A stretch of DNA of 57,781 bases from Bifidobacterium breve (GTDB lineage Bacteria; Actinomycetota; Acidimicrobiia; IMCC26256; JAENVU01): contig CAMBEL010000010.1 of assembly GCA_945865605.1 (NCBI GenBank), positions 1-57,781 of the forward strand, written 5' to 3'. Below the pieces are notes generated by a model. That model was not told the DNA's origin, ran no database searches, and was given only the letters and a program-made list of their open reading frames with translations. A program made the translations under genes and the position numbers. Shown piece by piece: positions 9,081-17,248 of the stretch (position 1 is the first letter of the stretch; each line of letters starts with the position of its first letter).

Positions 9081-9928
9081 TGTACTGAGAAGATGCGATC
9101 GACCATTGCTCCGACTTGCACATAGGGTCGGATCGGTCCCACCCAGGCGATCTCAGCTCGGTCCAATCCCGCGTCGCGCATTTCCTGCAGCGCGCGAACG
9201 AGCACCGCTTGCCCAGCACCGCTCCCCATTAGGTCTGGACGCACAGCGACCGGCCCAAGAAACCGTTCACGAGATGCTCCGTACGCACACGCAGCAGTTA
9301 TCCCCTCGTCGTCGTGACTGACCACAAGTGTTCCACGATCTAGGGCTCGCAACATCTCGGGTGCCCAGTGCGCCCAGTGCTTCGCGGTCCAATCCTGGAC
9401 AGCCACCCGATCGGCGGCCACTGCAACCCGCGCGCCTTCGCCATCCCTGGTGAGGTCTCCGTCGAAAGTCGCCAGATCCACGCCCATGTTCCACGCGCTG
9501 TCGACGCGGTCGTACTTGGCTTGGTCGAGCAAGCACAAAAGCCCAAGCTCGGTCGTGTCTATGCCGGGCCATAAGTACCAAGGCGCTTCGGACCCGACGT
9601 GCAACCAGGGCGCACCGGCATTACGCGCCGCCGACTCTGCCCATGCCAACAACTCTTTTCCATATCCGCGCCGTCGATGTTCCCCATCAACTACAAGCAG
9701 TCGCAGAAATGCGCCTGCGGGATGTACCGCTACTGCCGCGACACCAACCTCGGGGTCGCCCCAGACTTGAGCAACAGGTTCCACTTCAAACAACATGAAC
9801 TGCAACTCTTCGCGCGTCGGCGAATCAACCAACGACCGCGAACACAGGGAAGCAACTGCATCAAGATGCTCCGCGTCGACTATTCGACCAGCCAGTTGAG
9901 CCATCAGCGCAGCGCTCAGACCGTCCAT
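9062..9928 (-). CDS. Tandem-domain GNAT N-acetyltransferase
   Basis: A 288-residue protein with two GNAT folds. The first half carries the acetyl-CoA motif A LLVVDGEHRRRGYGKELL (about residues 73-90), with the RRRGYG pyrophosphate loop; the second half carries GPVAVRPDLMGSGAGQAVL near 223-241, also with a G-S-G-A-G loop. Tandem GNATs of this size acylate small metabolites or antibiotics in Actinobacteria; no substrate can be assigned. Its start overlaps the CoA-transferase gene by 13 bases, making it the last gene of a five-gene minus-strand operon starting at 14410. Confidence 0.8.
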   Translation of the reverse strand: MDGLSAALMAQLAGRIVDAEHLDAVASLCSRSLVDSPTREELQFMLFEVEPVAQVWGDPEVGVAAVAVHPAGAFLRLLVVDGEHRRRGYGKELLAWAESAARNAGAPWLHVGSEAPWYLWPGIDTTELGLLCLLDQAKYDRVDSAWNMGVDLATFDGDLTRDGEGARVAVAADRVAVQDWTAKHWAHWAPEMLRALDRGTLVVSHDDEGITAACAYGASRERFLGPVAVRPDLMGSGAGQAVLVRALQEMRDAGLDRAEIAWVGPIRPYVQVGAMVDRIFSVQKKRFT

Positions 9929-11121
9929 GCGTAGTCGGCACGCGGCCAGTAGATCACGCCGTCACTTGAAAGCTTCTCGATGCGATCATCTGTGTACCCG
10001 AGCCATTCCAAGATCTCGCGCGTGTTCTCACCTACCCGTGGTGGAGGTCCGCCGATGTTCCCTGGCGTGTCGGAGAATCCGATCAGTTCACCGAACTGGC
10101 GCATCTTCCCCATCGTCGGGTGCTCGTATTCAGCGACAAGACCCAGCGCGACATTGTCTGAGTCGAAGAGAACTTGTTGACCGCCGTTCGTGTCATTAGG
10201 TATCTCGTTTGGAACGCCGCCTTCATCTAGTGCTCGCGTCCAAAACATGCTCGTCTTGTTCAAAAACAACGGTTCAAGAAGTGCTTCGAGTTCCGAGCGG
10301 TTGTCTGCGCGCAAATCCACCACAGCAAAACGTGCATCATCTGCGAGTTCCGGCACACCTAATAGCGCGCATAGCGAAGCCCATTCGACTTCCTTAACCG
10401 CCGCTATCTGTATCCAACCGTCTTGCGTCGCATATAGGCGGTAACAAGCACTTACGCCATGTAACCCCTTGTCGAGTCGCGGTCGTGCCAGCGCTTCGCC
10501 GTCAACTAGCAAGGCGTCCGACGCGAACAATGCTCCACCGTCGAACAACGATGTCCATAAATCCTGTCCTTCACCAGTACGACGCTGGTGGTAAAGCGCG
10601 GCGAGACAACCCACTACTGACAACATTGCATTTGCGGCGTCGCACATGCCGAAGCGGTAGTAAAGCGGCGCGTTACCAGTGTGCGCAGCGCCTGCTTCGT
10701 ACTCGAGCCCCGCCGATGCTTGGTAGAGCGGATCGAGTCCACCAAAGTGGGCAAGGGGCCCTTCTAGTCCGTAAGCCCATGTATTGCAATACACAACATC
10801 TGGATTCACGCGCTTCGCATCCTCGAAGCCAATCCCGAGTCTGCTGGCAACACCAGCAGTCATGTTGTGGTGCACAATGTCTGCACGCTCAATAAGTTCG
10901 AGTGCGATCGCTAAACCGTCCGGCGTCTTCAGGTCTACAGCGATGTCGCGCTTTCCGCGTTGGCACCCGAAGAACGGTTTACCCGCTAGCCGCATGCCGT
11001 CGCCGGTGACAGGCTCAACTTTGATTACATCCGCTCCAAGGTCTCCGAGCACCATGGGACCAAACGGGCCGGCGAGATATTGACCGAAGTCAACAACCAG
11101 AACTCCATCTAGCGCTGGCAT
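9916..11121 (-). CDS. Class III CoA-transferase (CaiB/BaiF family)
   Basis: A 401-residue family III CoA-transferase, which moves CoA between carboxylic acids through a covalent Asp intermediate. Family marks include VVDFGQYLAGPFGPMVLGDLGADVIKVE-type start (residues about 9-36), KRDIAVDLK, and DIVHHNMTAGVASRLGIGFE, followed by the YCNTWAYG and GLEYEAGA region. Length is standard. The ATG shares one base with the stop of the next CoA-transferase upstream (TGATG), so the two are coupled and may form a heteromeric enzyme or act in sequence. The expected catalytic Asp region lies near FGMCDAANAML (about residue 160). Confidence 0.88.
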   Translation of the reverse strand: MPALDGVLVVDFGQYLAGPFGPMVLGDLGADVIKVEPVTGDGMRLAGKPFFGCQRGKRDIAVDLKTPDGLAIALELIERADIVHHNMTAGVASRLGIGFEDAKRVNPDVVYCNTWAYGLEGPLAHFGGLDPLYQASAGLEYEAGAAHTGNAPLYYRFGMCDAANAMLSVVGCLAALYHQRRTGEGQDLWTSLFDGGALFASDALLVDGEALARPRLDKGLHGVSACYRLYATQDGWIQIAAVKEVEWASLCALLGVPELADDARFAVVDLRADNRSELEALLEPLFLNKTSMFWTRALDEGGVPNEIPNDTNGGQQVLFDSDNVALGLVAEYEHPTMGKMRQFGELIGFSDTPGNIGGPPPRVGENTREILEWLGYTDDRIEKLSSDGVIYWPRADYAWTV

Positions 11122-12296
11122 CAGGCTCTCACCGCGCTGAATTTCGCGATATCGGATTCCGAATAACCCAACTGGCCGAAGATCTCAGCGTTGTGTTGCC
11201 CCGGCATCGGTTGGGGTCCCTGAATCGCGCCAGGTGTTCCTTGCAGGTTTATCGGAACGCCGATTTGTGTGGTAGTTCCCAGTTCTGGATCCTCCACGGT
11301 CGCCACCATGTTGTTCGCGAGGAGTTGCGGGTGCGGCGTTGCGCCCGCACCTAAGGCTTCTTCCATTGTTATCACCGCTTCTATGGCGTGATTGTGCGCT
11401 TGGAAGTTACTCACCAGCACATCGCGATCGTGTCCCTTGTAGGCGACTCTTCGCTTCATGGTGAACTGTTCGCGTTCCTCTGGTGCCATCGCCATGAATG
11501 CGAAGGGATCCGGCGCATCCTCCAACCCGAGTAGTTCGTCTTGGCTTTTAGTCGGGATTAGACCACTCATCACCGATGCGTGAACCCATTTTTCATCTGC
11601 GACTTCGAAGAGCATCTGCTGGTGGATACCTGGGGGATAGCTCTTTCCCATCAGATCGTGGAACGCGGCCGGCGCCTTCTCAACGTACTGCCAAATCTGT
11701 GTCGTGAATAACAACGCGCCTTGGAACAGCGAAGTAGTTACGTGTTGACCGGAACCTGTTTCTTCCCGCGCAACTAGTGCAGCGAGTATTCCCGTCGGAA
11801 CAAGAAACATCGCCCCCATGCTCGGCATTGGCATGTGCAGAAATATCGGCCCCATTCGCCACCCAGGCTGCTCCCATTGCTGACCGCTGCTCGCCTGCAC
11901 AAGAGCGTCGTAGCCGGGGCGATCCGCAAGACGGTGACCTTCGGGATATGCGGGACATGAGCTGTAGATAAGACGCGAATTGCGTTCGTGTAAAGCGTCG
12001 TAGCCAATCCCGAGACGATCCATAACTCCTGGTCGGAATGCTTCGACGACCACATCTGCTTCGTCAATAAGGCGCATAAATGCAGCTTGGCCTTCAGGGT
12101 TCTTTAGGTCGACCGTCACCGAACGGCGTGAGCGGTTCCACACCGCGTAACCGCTGTACGAACGGAAGGGATCGCCGCCCGGAGGCTCCACTTTGATGAC
12201 GTCAGCGCCTTGTTCGGCAAGCAGCAAGACCCCCAAAGGGCCAGCGATTCCCCATGAGAGATCGAGAACCTTGACCCCATCGAGCGCACCAGCCAT
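11121..12296 (-). CDS. Class III CoA-transferase (CaiB/BaiF family)
   Basis: A second family III CoA-transferase, about 391 residues from ATG 12296 (MAGALDGVKVLDLSWGIAGP); an open frame back to a TTG at 12344 has no family support, while GAGG sits about 8 bases before 12296. It shows GADVIKVEPPGGDPFR, RRSVTVDLKNPEG and VVVEAFRPGVMDRLGIGYD, the standard N-terminal block. It is only distantly similar to its neighbour, so this is not a recent tandem duplication. It sits 50 or so bases downstream of a secreted alpha/beta hydrolase gene and immediately upstream of the other CoA-transferase. Substrate acids are unknown. Confidence 0.87.
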   Translation of the reverse strand: MAGALDGVKVLDLSWGIAGPLGVLLLAEQGADVIKVEPPGGDPFRSYSGYAVWNRSRRSVTVDLKNPEGQAAFMRLIDEADVVVEAFRPGVMDRLGIGYDALHERNSRLIYSSCPAYPEGHRLADRPGYDALVQASSGQQWEQPGWRMGPIFLHMPMPSMGAMFLVPTGILAALVAREETGSGQHVTTSLFQGALLFTTQIWQYVEKAPAAFHDLMGKSYPPGIHQQMLFEVADEKWVHASVMSGLIPTKSQDELLGLEDAPDPFAFMAMAPEEREQFTMKRRVAYKGHDRDVLVSNFQAHNHAIEAVITMEEALGAGATPHPQLLANNMVATVEDPELGTTTQIGVPINLQGTPGAIQGPQPMPGQHNAEIFGQLGYSESDIAKFSAVRA

Positions 12297-12350
12297 GTGG
12301 GCAGCCTCGCGCATTCCTGACGCCCGTGTCATGTCCACGCGCAATAGGAC

Positions 12351-13313
12351 TTATGGGCGCGCAGATTCGAGCTTCGCTACGCCTTCGACGTTGGCATCTT
12401 TCTTCAGTTGCAACAGGCTTGCTCGGCGCCCCTCTAAGTATCTGTCGAAGAAGTCGACCGTTGTTTCGGAGACCACTTTTTGCCATGCTCCAAAAAAGGG
12501 TGAGTGTGGAGCGCTAAGCAACGTAAGCAGGAACTTGTCCCCGGTTGCTTCGGAGTAAATAGCACTGCTTCCGGCATACGGCACCCGCGTGTCTTTGTCG
12601 CCGTGGATCAGCATGATCGGAATGTCTGGCCATGCCCAGGCTCCATCACCAAAGGGAAGTTGCATCCCAGCGATTGCAGCAACCGCGTCTATGCGTTTAT
12701 CTCTGCAACAGGCGCTGTACGCAGCACCAAGGGTCGTTATCGCGCCGAGGGAGTGACCGGCTGCACCAATTTGTGACTGGTCGATCATGCCTTGCAGGGC
12801 CTTGTTACTGCGGTTCAACTTGATCATCTTGTCGATGACCAGGCTCAGGTCTTCGGTTTGGTTCTGGTAGTCGGAAATAACTGCTCCTCCGGGCGCACCC
12901 TTGCTCGACAGGGGAAATGTCGGTGCAGCCACTACATAACCAGCCGCCGCGATTTCGCTAAGGAGGTTCATCTTGTACACCTGCCCATCCGAAGTATGTC
13001 CATGAGAAAAAATTATGAGTGGGTATGGCGCCTCTTTGCGTGCGGGGGTCGCGCCGATAACTGGTACTCCACCGGGTATTCCCTTTGCGGGGTACAGCAC
13101 CAGTACCGAGATCTCACGGCTAGATGAACCCGGGAACGTGCCGTTGGCATCCGTTGGCCTGGTCTTGTCGACGTACGTCTTTGTCACCTCTCCTACGGCA
13201 TAACGGTGTGTACCCCGTACCGAATCGGAAGCCGCGCTAGCCGCGACTGGAGCAAAAGATGAACAGATGATCATCGTCACAACCACTGAGCATGTGAGAT
13301 GCCGTTTGGTCAT
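12351..13313 (-). CDS. Secreted alpha/beta hydrolase (dienelactone/PAF-acetylhydrolase-like)
   Basis: A 320-residue hydrolase with a Sec signal peptide (MTKRH, hydrophobic core to about residue 20, cleavage likely after VAASAAS near residue 28). The mature part has the oxyanion segment IIFSHGHTSD, the nucleophile elbow GHSLGA (Ser about residue 167), a late acid in MLIHGDKDTRVP and the catalytic His in SAPHSPFFG. This order fits the chlorophyllase/PAF-acetylhydrolase/dienelactone hydrolase-like group. It would act outside the membrane. It overlaps the upstream serine hydrolase gene by 4 bases and so belongs to the same operon. Confidence 0.82.
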   Translation of the reverse strand: MTKRHLTCSVVVTMIICSSFAPVAASAASDSVRGTHRYAVGEVTKTYVDKTRPTDANGTFPGSSSREISVLVLYPAKGIPGGVPVIGATPARKEAPYPLIIFSHGHTSDGQVYKMNLLSEIAAAGYVVAAPTFPLSSKGAPGGAVISDYQNQTEDLSLVIDKMIKLNRSNKALQGMIDQSQIGAAGHSLGAITTLGAAYSACCRDKRIDAVAAIAGMQLPFGDGAWAWPDIPIMLIHGDKDTRVPYAGSSAIYSEATGDKFLLTLLSAPHSPFFGAWQKVVSETTVDFFDRYLEGRRASLLQLKKDANVEGVAKLESARP

Positions 13314-14410
13314 GCGAGCGCTGCAATGCTCGAGAGTGCAATACCGCGTCGCGCTTGGCGAAGCACGTGTTCGTCGAGTCCGTTGGTCGTGTACGCGAAA
13401 GATATTCCTGACTCAGGATCAGCCCATGCGATCTGACCCCCGGATCCGTTGTGACCGAAGGTGCGCGCGGAACCCGTCTTTCCGAATCCGCGCATGAAGC
13501 CGAGGCCGTCATCACCTGCGATAACAACACCAAGTCCGCGGTTTGCGCTTACCCCCGTCCACTTGTCGGGAAGTTTATTGCGCACTCGACTAGTCGCGTC
13601 ACGCAACACCTCTGGGTCCCAGATTCCATCGAGATTGTGCAATATGGCCTGGTAAAAGAGTGCGAGGTCCGCCGCCCTCATCACGCCACCACCTCCCGGT
13701 ATTCCAACGGTACGCATTTCTGGACTGTTAAAAGCGATCAATGCTGCGGGCGTCACTTCAGTTACCGGGAGTTCACGTACGCCAAGTGCAACTTCCAGTT
13801 CATCGGGAGTTGCGGGTTCTCCGACATTGACCAACTTGGCAATGTCTTCTTGGTCCGCGGCATCAAGACCGAGGACGCGGCGCTCAACCCCTGCCGGACG
13901 CGTAATGCGCTCCTCGACCAGGTCTCGATAGTCGCCACCGGTAACGCGGTCGATGATCTCAGCCAGCACCCAGTGAGCCGAAGTCGCGTGATACTCAGAA
14001 CTCGTGCCAGGCTCCCAGTTCAATTTCCATTTGCCGAATCGGTTGACCCGTCCTTCGCGCGTATTCCAATCGGGCGGTGAGAGTGGCGCGTGTGGGAACC
14101 CCGATGTATGCAACATTACCTGCTCGACAGTTATGCCGTCCTTGCCATTGGTCCCAAACTCTGGCACGTAATCAGTGACGAGATGGTCCGGCGACAACTG
14201 ATTCTCGCCAATCAAGATCCAAGCCAAAGAGGCAACGAATGCCTTCGTCGCAGAGAAGACCGCGTAGCGAGTGTCGACAGTGGCTTCGCCGAAGGCCTCG
14301 AAGTGCTCGATGTGGCCGGCCCTCGCAATGGCTATCTGGCAACTAGGGAGTAGGCCTGAGTCGATCTCTCGTTGTGCTCGTGTTCTTAGGGTCTCAATGG
14401 GGTAGGTCAT
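13310..14410 (-). CDS. Serine hydrolase, class C beta-lactamase family (esterase-like)
   Basis: A 366-residue member of the beta-lactamase/transpeptidase-like superfamily. The S-x-x-K motif is SATK (Ser about residue 53), the tyrosine motif is YHATSAHW (a Y-x-T rather than Y-x-N form), and the third motif is FGHNGSGG, that is HNG in place of KTG. This combination is usual for EstB-type esterases and related hydrolases rather than true beta-lactamases. No signal peptide is seen, so it is predicted cytosolic. It is the first gene of a tightly packed minus-strand operon (overlap of 4 bases with the secreted hydrolase) and diverges from the sulfatase gene across 49 bases. Confidence 0.85.
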   Translation of the reverse strand: MTYPIETLRTRAQREIDSGLLPSCQIAIARAGHIEHFEAFGEATVDTRYAVFSATKAFVASLAWILIGENQLSPDHLVTDYVPEFGTNGKDGITVEQVMLHTSGFPHAPLSPPDWNTREGRVNRFGKWKLNWEPGTSSEYHATSAHWVLAEIIDRVTGGDYRDLVEERITRPAGVERRVLGLDAADQEDIAKLVNVGEPATPDELEVALGVRELPVTEVTPAALIAFNSPEMRTVGIPGGGGVMRAADLALFYQAILHNLDGIWDPEVLRDATSRVRNKLPDKWTGVSANRGLGVVIAGDDGLGFMRGFGKTGSARTFGHNGSGGQIAWADPESGISFAYTTNGLDEHVLRQARRGIALSSIAALA

Positions 14411-14459
14411 AGAGCGTCACGATAGGCGTTCGCATTGGAGGTGTCCCGCCGGTGATGAT

Positions 14460-15974
14460 GTGGCGGTGAACATGCCTCGGAACGTCGTCGTCGTCCTGCT
14501 TGACAGTCTCAATCGCCACATGCTCGGCGCCTATGGAGGTACGGAGTTCGCAACCCCGAACCTCGATCGCTTCGCCAACCGCGCGGTCCGGTTCGATCGG
14601 CATTACACGGGATCGCTTCCATGCATGCCCGCGCGACACGACCTGCTCTGTGGGGCCCTCGACTTTCTCTGGAAGCCTTGGGGTTCGATTGAGATTTGGG
14701 AAGAACCGCTCACGGTGCCGCTACGCCGTGCCGGAGTTGTGACGAAATTAGTTTCCGATCACCCGCACCTCTTTGAGACCGGCGGCGAGAACTACCACGT
14801 TGACTTCACGGCATGGGACTACCAGCGCGGCCATGAAAGTGACATGTGGCGAACGCGACCCGACCCATCATGGCAAGGCGCGCCAAGTTTTGGACGCGGT
14901 CATAGTCCCTATGACAATTCGCGTGGATGGTTCCAAGGCGAAGAAGATTTTCCAGGACCGCGCACGATGAAAGCCGCGGCGCGTTGGTTAGCCGAAGAAG
15001 CCCCTGAGGCGCCCGATCGCTTCTTCTTATTGGTAGACGAGTTTGATCCACACGAGCCGTTCGACACACCGGAGCCTTACGCGTCTATGTATGACGATGG
15101 ATGGGAAGGCCCACATCTCGTCTGGCCTCCGTACACAGTTGGCGCTGTAGCCAAAGGTGTTATTTCCGAGAGAGAAGGACATCAGATACGCGCGCAATAC
15201 GGCGCGAAGTTGACGATGATCGATCACTGGTTCGGTCGGATAGTTGAACAGCTCGACAAGCGCGCCCTTTGGGAAGATACGGCTGTTGTGCTCTGCACAG
15301 ACCACGGCCACTATCTAGGCGAGAAGGACATGTGGGGAAAGCCCGGTGTCCCACCGTACGAAACTCTTGGGCATACACCGCTCATGGTGTCGTGGCCAGG
15401 AATCGGTGCGGGTTCGCGAGATGCGCTCACGACAAACGTTGATCTGCATGCGACGATTGCTGATGTATTCGGCGTGGCCGTCGAACAGCGCACACACGGC
15501 TCCTCACTTGTTCCACTCATGGTGGATGAGCACGTTTCAATTCGCGACTACGCACTTGGTGGAGTCTGGGCACACGAAGTTCAGATAGTGACCTCGGACG
15601 GACACAAATATGCACGCGCTCCCGTCGGGGAGAATGCACCGCTCTCAATGTGGTCCAACCGATGGTCGACGATGCCAGTGCACGCCTTCCCGGACTTGCG
15701 CCTACCACGTCCGGATGGCCGCGCCTTCCTCGACCGCATGCCAGGTTCCGATGTCCCGGTTATTCGCCAGCCATTTTTGCCCGATGATCCACTTCCGTTC
15801 TGGGCATATGCCAACTTCGACGGGAACCGCGCTTATTCAATTGGTGAAGACCCCAACGAGGAGAACAATCTCGCGGGGTCCGTAGTCGAAGACGAACTAT
15901 CGTCGCTGCTTCGAGAGGCACTCAAAACAATGTCGGCGCCCGACGATCAGTTTGAACGACTCGGTTTGGAATAG
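14460..15974 (+). CDS. Sulfatase (type I, formylglycine-dependent)
   Basis: A 504-residue sulfatase of the alkaline phosphatase superfamily. The N-terminal metal site is VVLLDSLNRHMLGAYGG, and the formylglycine signature C-x-P-x-R appears as CMPAR (Cys about residue 55), followed by CGALDFLWKPWG. Further metal and active-site motifs are DEFDPHEPFDTPEPY and CTDHGHYLGEKDMWGKPG. No signal peptide is visible, so it appears cytosolic. GTG 14460 is the longest start; GTG 14466 and ATG 14472 (MPRNVVVV) are equally possible and a GGAGG lies at 14436-14440. It is followed at 49 bases by xylA, so release of sulfate from a sugar or aryl ester could feed pentose use, but that link is inference. Confidence 0.87.
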   Translation: MAVNMPRNVVVVLLDSLNRHMLGAYGGTEFATPNLDRFANRAVRFDRHYTGSLPCMPARHDLLCGALDFLWKPWGSIEIWEEPLTVPLRRAGVVTKLVSDHPHLFETGGENYHVDFTAWDYQRGHESDMWRTRPDPSWQGAPSFGRGHSPYDNSRGWFQGEEDFPGPRTMKAAARWLAEEAPEAPDRFFLLVDEFDPHEPFDTPEPYASMYDDGWEGPHLVWPPYTVGAVAKGVISEREGHQIRAQYGAKLTMIDHWFGRIVEQLDKRALWEDTAVVLCTDHGHYLGEKDMWGKPGVPPYETLGHTPLMVSWPGIGAGSRDALTTNVDLHATIADVFGVAVEQRTHGSSLVPLMVDEHVSIRDYALGGVWAHEVQIVTSDGHKYARAPVGENAPLSMWSNRWSTMPVHAFPDLRLPRPDGRAFLDRMPGSDVPVIRQPFLPDDPLPFWAYANFDGNRAYSIGEDPNEENNLAGSVVEDELSSLLREALKTMSAPDDQFERLGLE

Positions 15975-16023
15975 GTCAAGTACCAAACTTGTTGGTAGTA
16001 ATTGCCTCGGAGGGATACTAGAA

Positions 16024-17190
16024 ATGACTGACGACTTTTCACCGGTGCCTGAGGACCGGTTCACCTTTGGGCTTTGGACGATTGGAAATCGTGGGCGCGA
16101 TCCTTTTGGCAATGAAACGCGTCCGCTACTCGACCCAGTTGATGCAGTACGTGGCCTAGCTCGAATCGGTGCCTACGGCGTCAACTTCCACGACGACGAC
16201 CTCATTCCCCCAGGGTCTACCGCTCCAGAACGCGATGGAACCTTGAAGCGCTTCCGAGAAGTTCTGGAGGAAACGGGAATCAAAGTCCCAATGGTCACGA
16301 CAAATCTTTTCTCGCAGCCGATCTTCAAGAGCGGCGCATTTACTGCGAATGATCCGGTCGTGCGACGCCATGCTCTCCGCAAAACATTGAATGCGATCGA
16401 CCTAGGCGCCGAGTTTGGTGCTGGCATATTTGTGATGTGGGGCGGCAGAGAGGGAGCGGAGTGTGATGCAGCAACAGACGTTCCAGCTGCTCTTGACTGC
16501 TACGCGGAGGCGATCAATGCGTGCTGCGCATACATCAAAGAGAGCGGTTATCAAATGGAGATCGCGCTTGAACCCAAACCGAACGAACCGCGAGGGAACC
16601 TCTTTTTGCCGACAGTAGGACATGCTCTCGCGTTTATTCACGAGCTCGACTTCCCTGACATGGTGGGACTTAACCCTGAGTTTGCCCACGAGACGATGAG
16701 TGGCCTCTCGTTCCATCACGCGGTTGGGCAAGCGTTGTGGGCAGACAAGTTGTTCCACATCGATCTCAACGCACAGGTGCCAGGAAAGTTCGATCAAGAT
16801 CTTCGCTTCGGCTCAGAAGGCATCCGAGATGCGTTCTATCTAGTGAAGCTGCTTGATGATGCTGAGTGGGATGGCATGAGACATTTCGATGCTCACGCGT
16901 ATCGCACCGAAGATATTGATGGAGTGTGGGAGTTCGCTGTCGGTTGCATGCGCACATATCTAGTGCTTCGCGACAAAGCACGGCGCTTTGCACAAGATCC
17001 TGAGATCCAAGAAGCTCTTGAGGTCACAAAGGTGAAGAGCTTGGGGATTCCAACGATGCCAGAGACGGGCGCCGATAGGTTCGAACGATTGCGCAAAGAA
17101 ACAATTGATGTTGATGCTGTAGCGGCAGTCGGATATGGACATGAACGCCTCGACCAACTCGTGACTGAGTTACTCATGGGAATCCGGTAG
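16024..17190 (+). CDS. xylA: Xylose isomerase
   Basis: A 388-residue D-xylose isomerase converting xylose to xylulose in the cytosol. Diagnostic segments are GLWTIGNRGRDPFG at the start, GVNFHDDDLIPPG with the catalytic His, FVMWGGREGAE, the metal/substrate motif ALEPKPNEPRG, GLNPEFAHETMSGLSFHHAVGQAL, and HIDLNAQVPGKFDQDLRFG. These are the actinobacterial class I pattern. The frame opens at 15952 inside the sulfatase gene, but ATG 16024 has a strong GGAGGG 9-14 bases before it and matches the family start. It is in one run with the sulfatase upstream and xylB 58 bases downstream. Confidence 0.95.
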   Translation: MTDDFSPVPEDRFTFGLWTIGNRGRDPFGNETRPLLDPVDAVRGLARIGAYGVNFHDDDLIPPGSTAPERDGTLKRFREVLEETGIKVPMVTTNLFSQPIFKSGAFTANDPVVRRHALRKTLNAIDLGAEFGAGIFVMWGGREGAECDAATDVPAALDCYAEAINACCAYIKESGYQMEIALEPKPNEPRGNLFLPTVGHALAFIHELDFPDMVGLNPEFAHETMSGLSFHHAVGQALWADKLFHIDLNAQVPGKFDQDLRFGSEGIRDAFYLVKLLDDAEWDGMRHFDAHAYRTEDIDGVWEFAVGCMRTYLVLRDKARRFAQDPEIQEALEVTKVKSLGIPTMPETGADRFERLRKETIDVDAVAAVGYGHERLDQLVTELLMGIR

Positions 17191-17248
17191 ATGGTCGGAA
17201 TGGGTATCAGCCGCGCAAGAGCACTTGTGCGAACTGTGCTGATTTGAA

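Noticed and set aside
13451-14080. 209-residue open frame on the plus strand
   Set aside because: Antisense to the serine hydrolase with intact SATK and HNG motifs.
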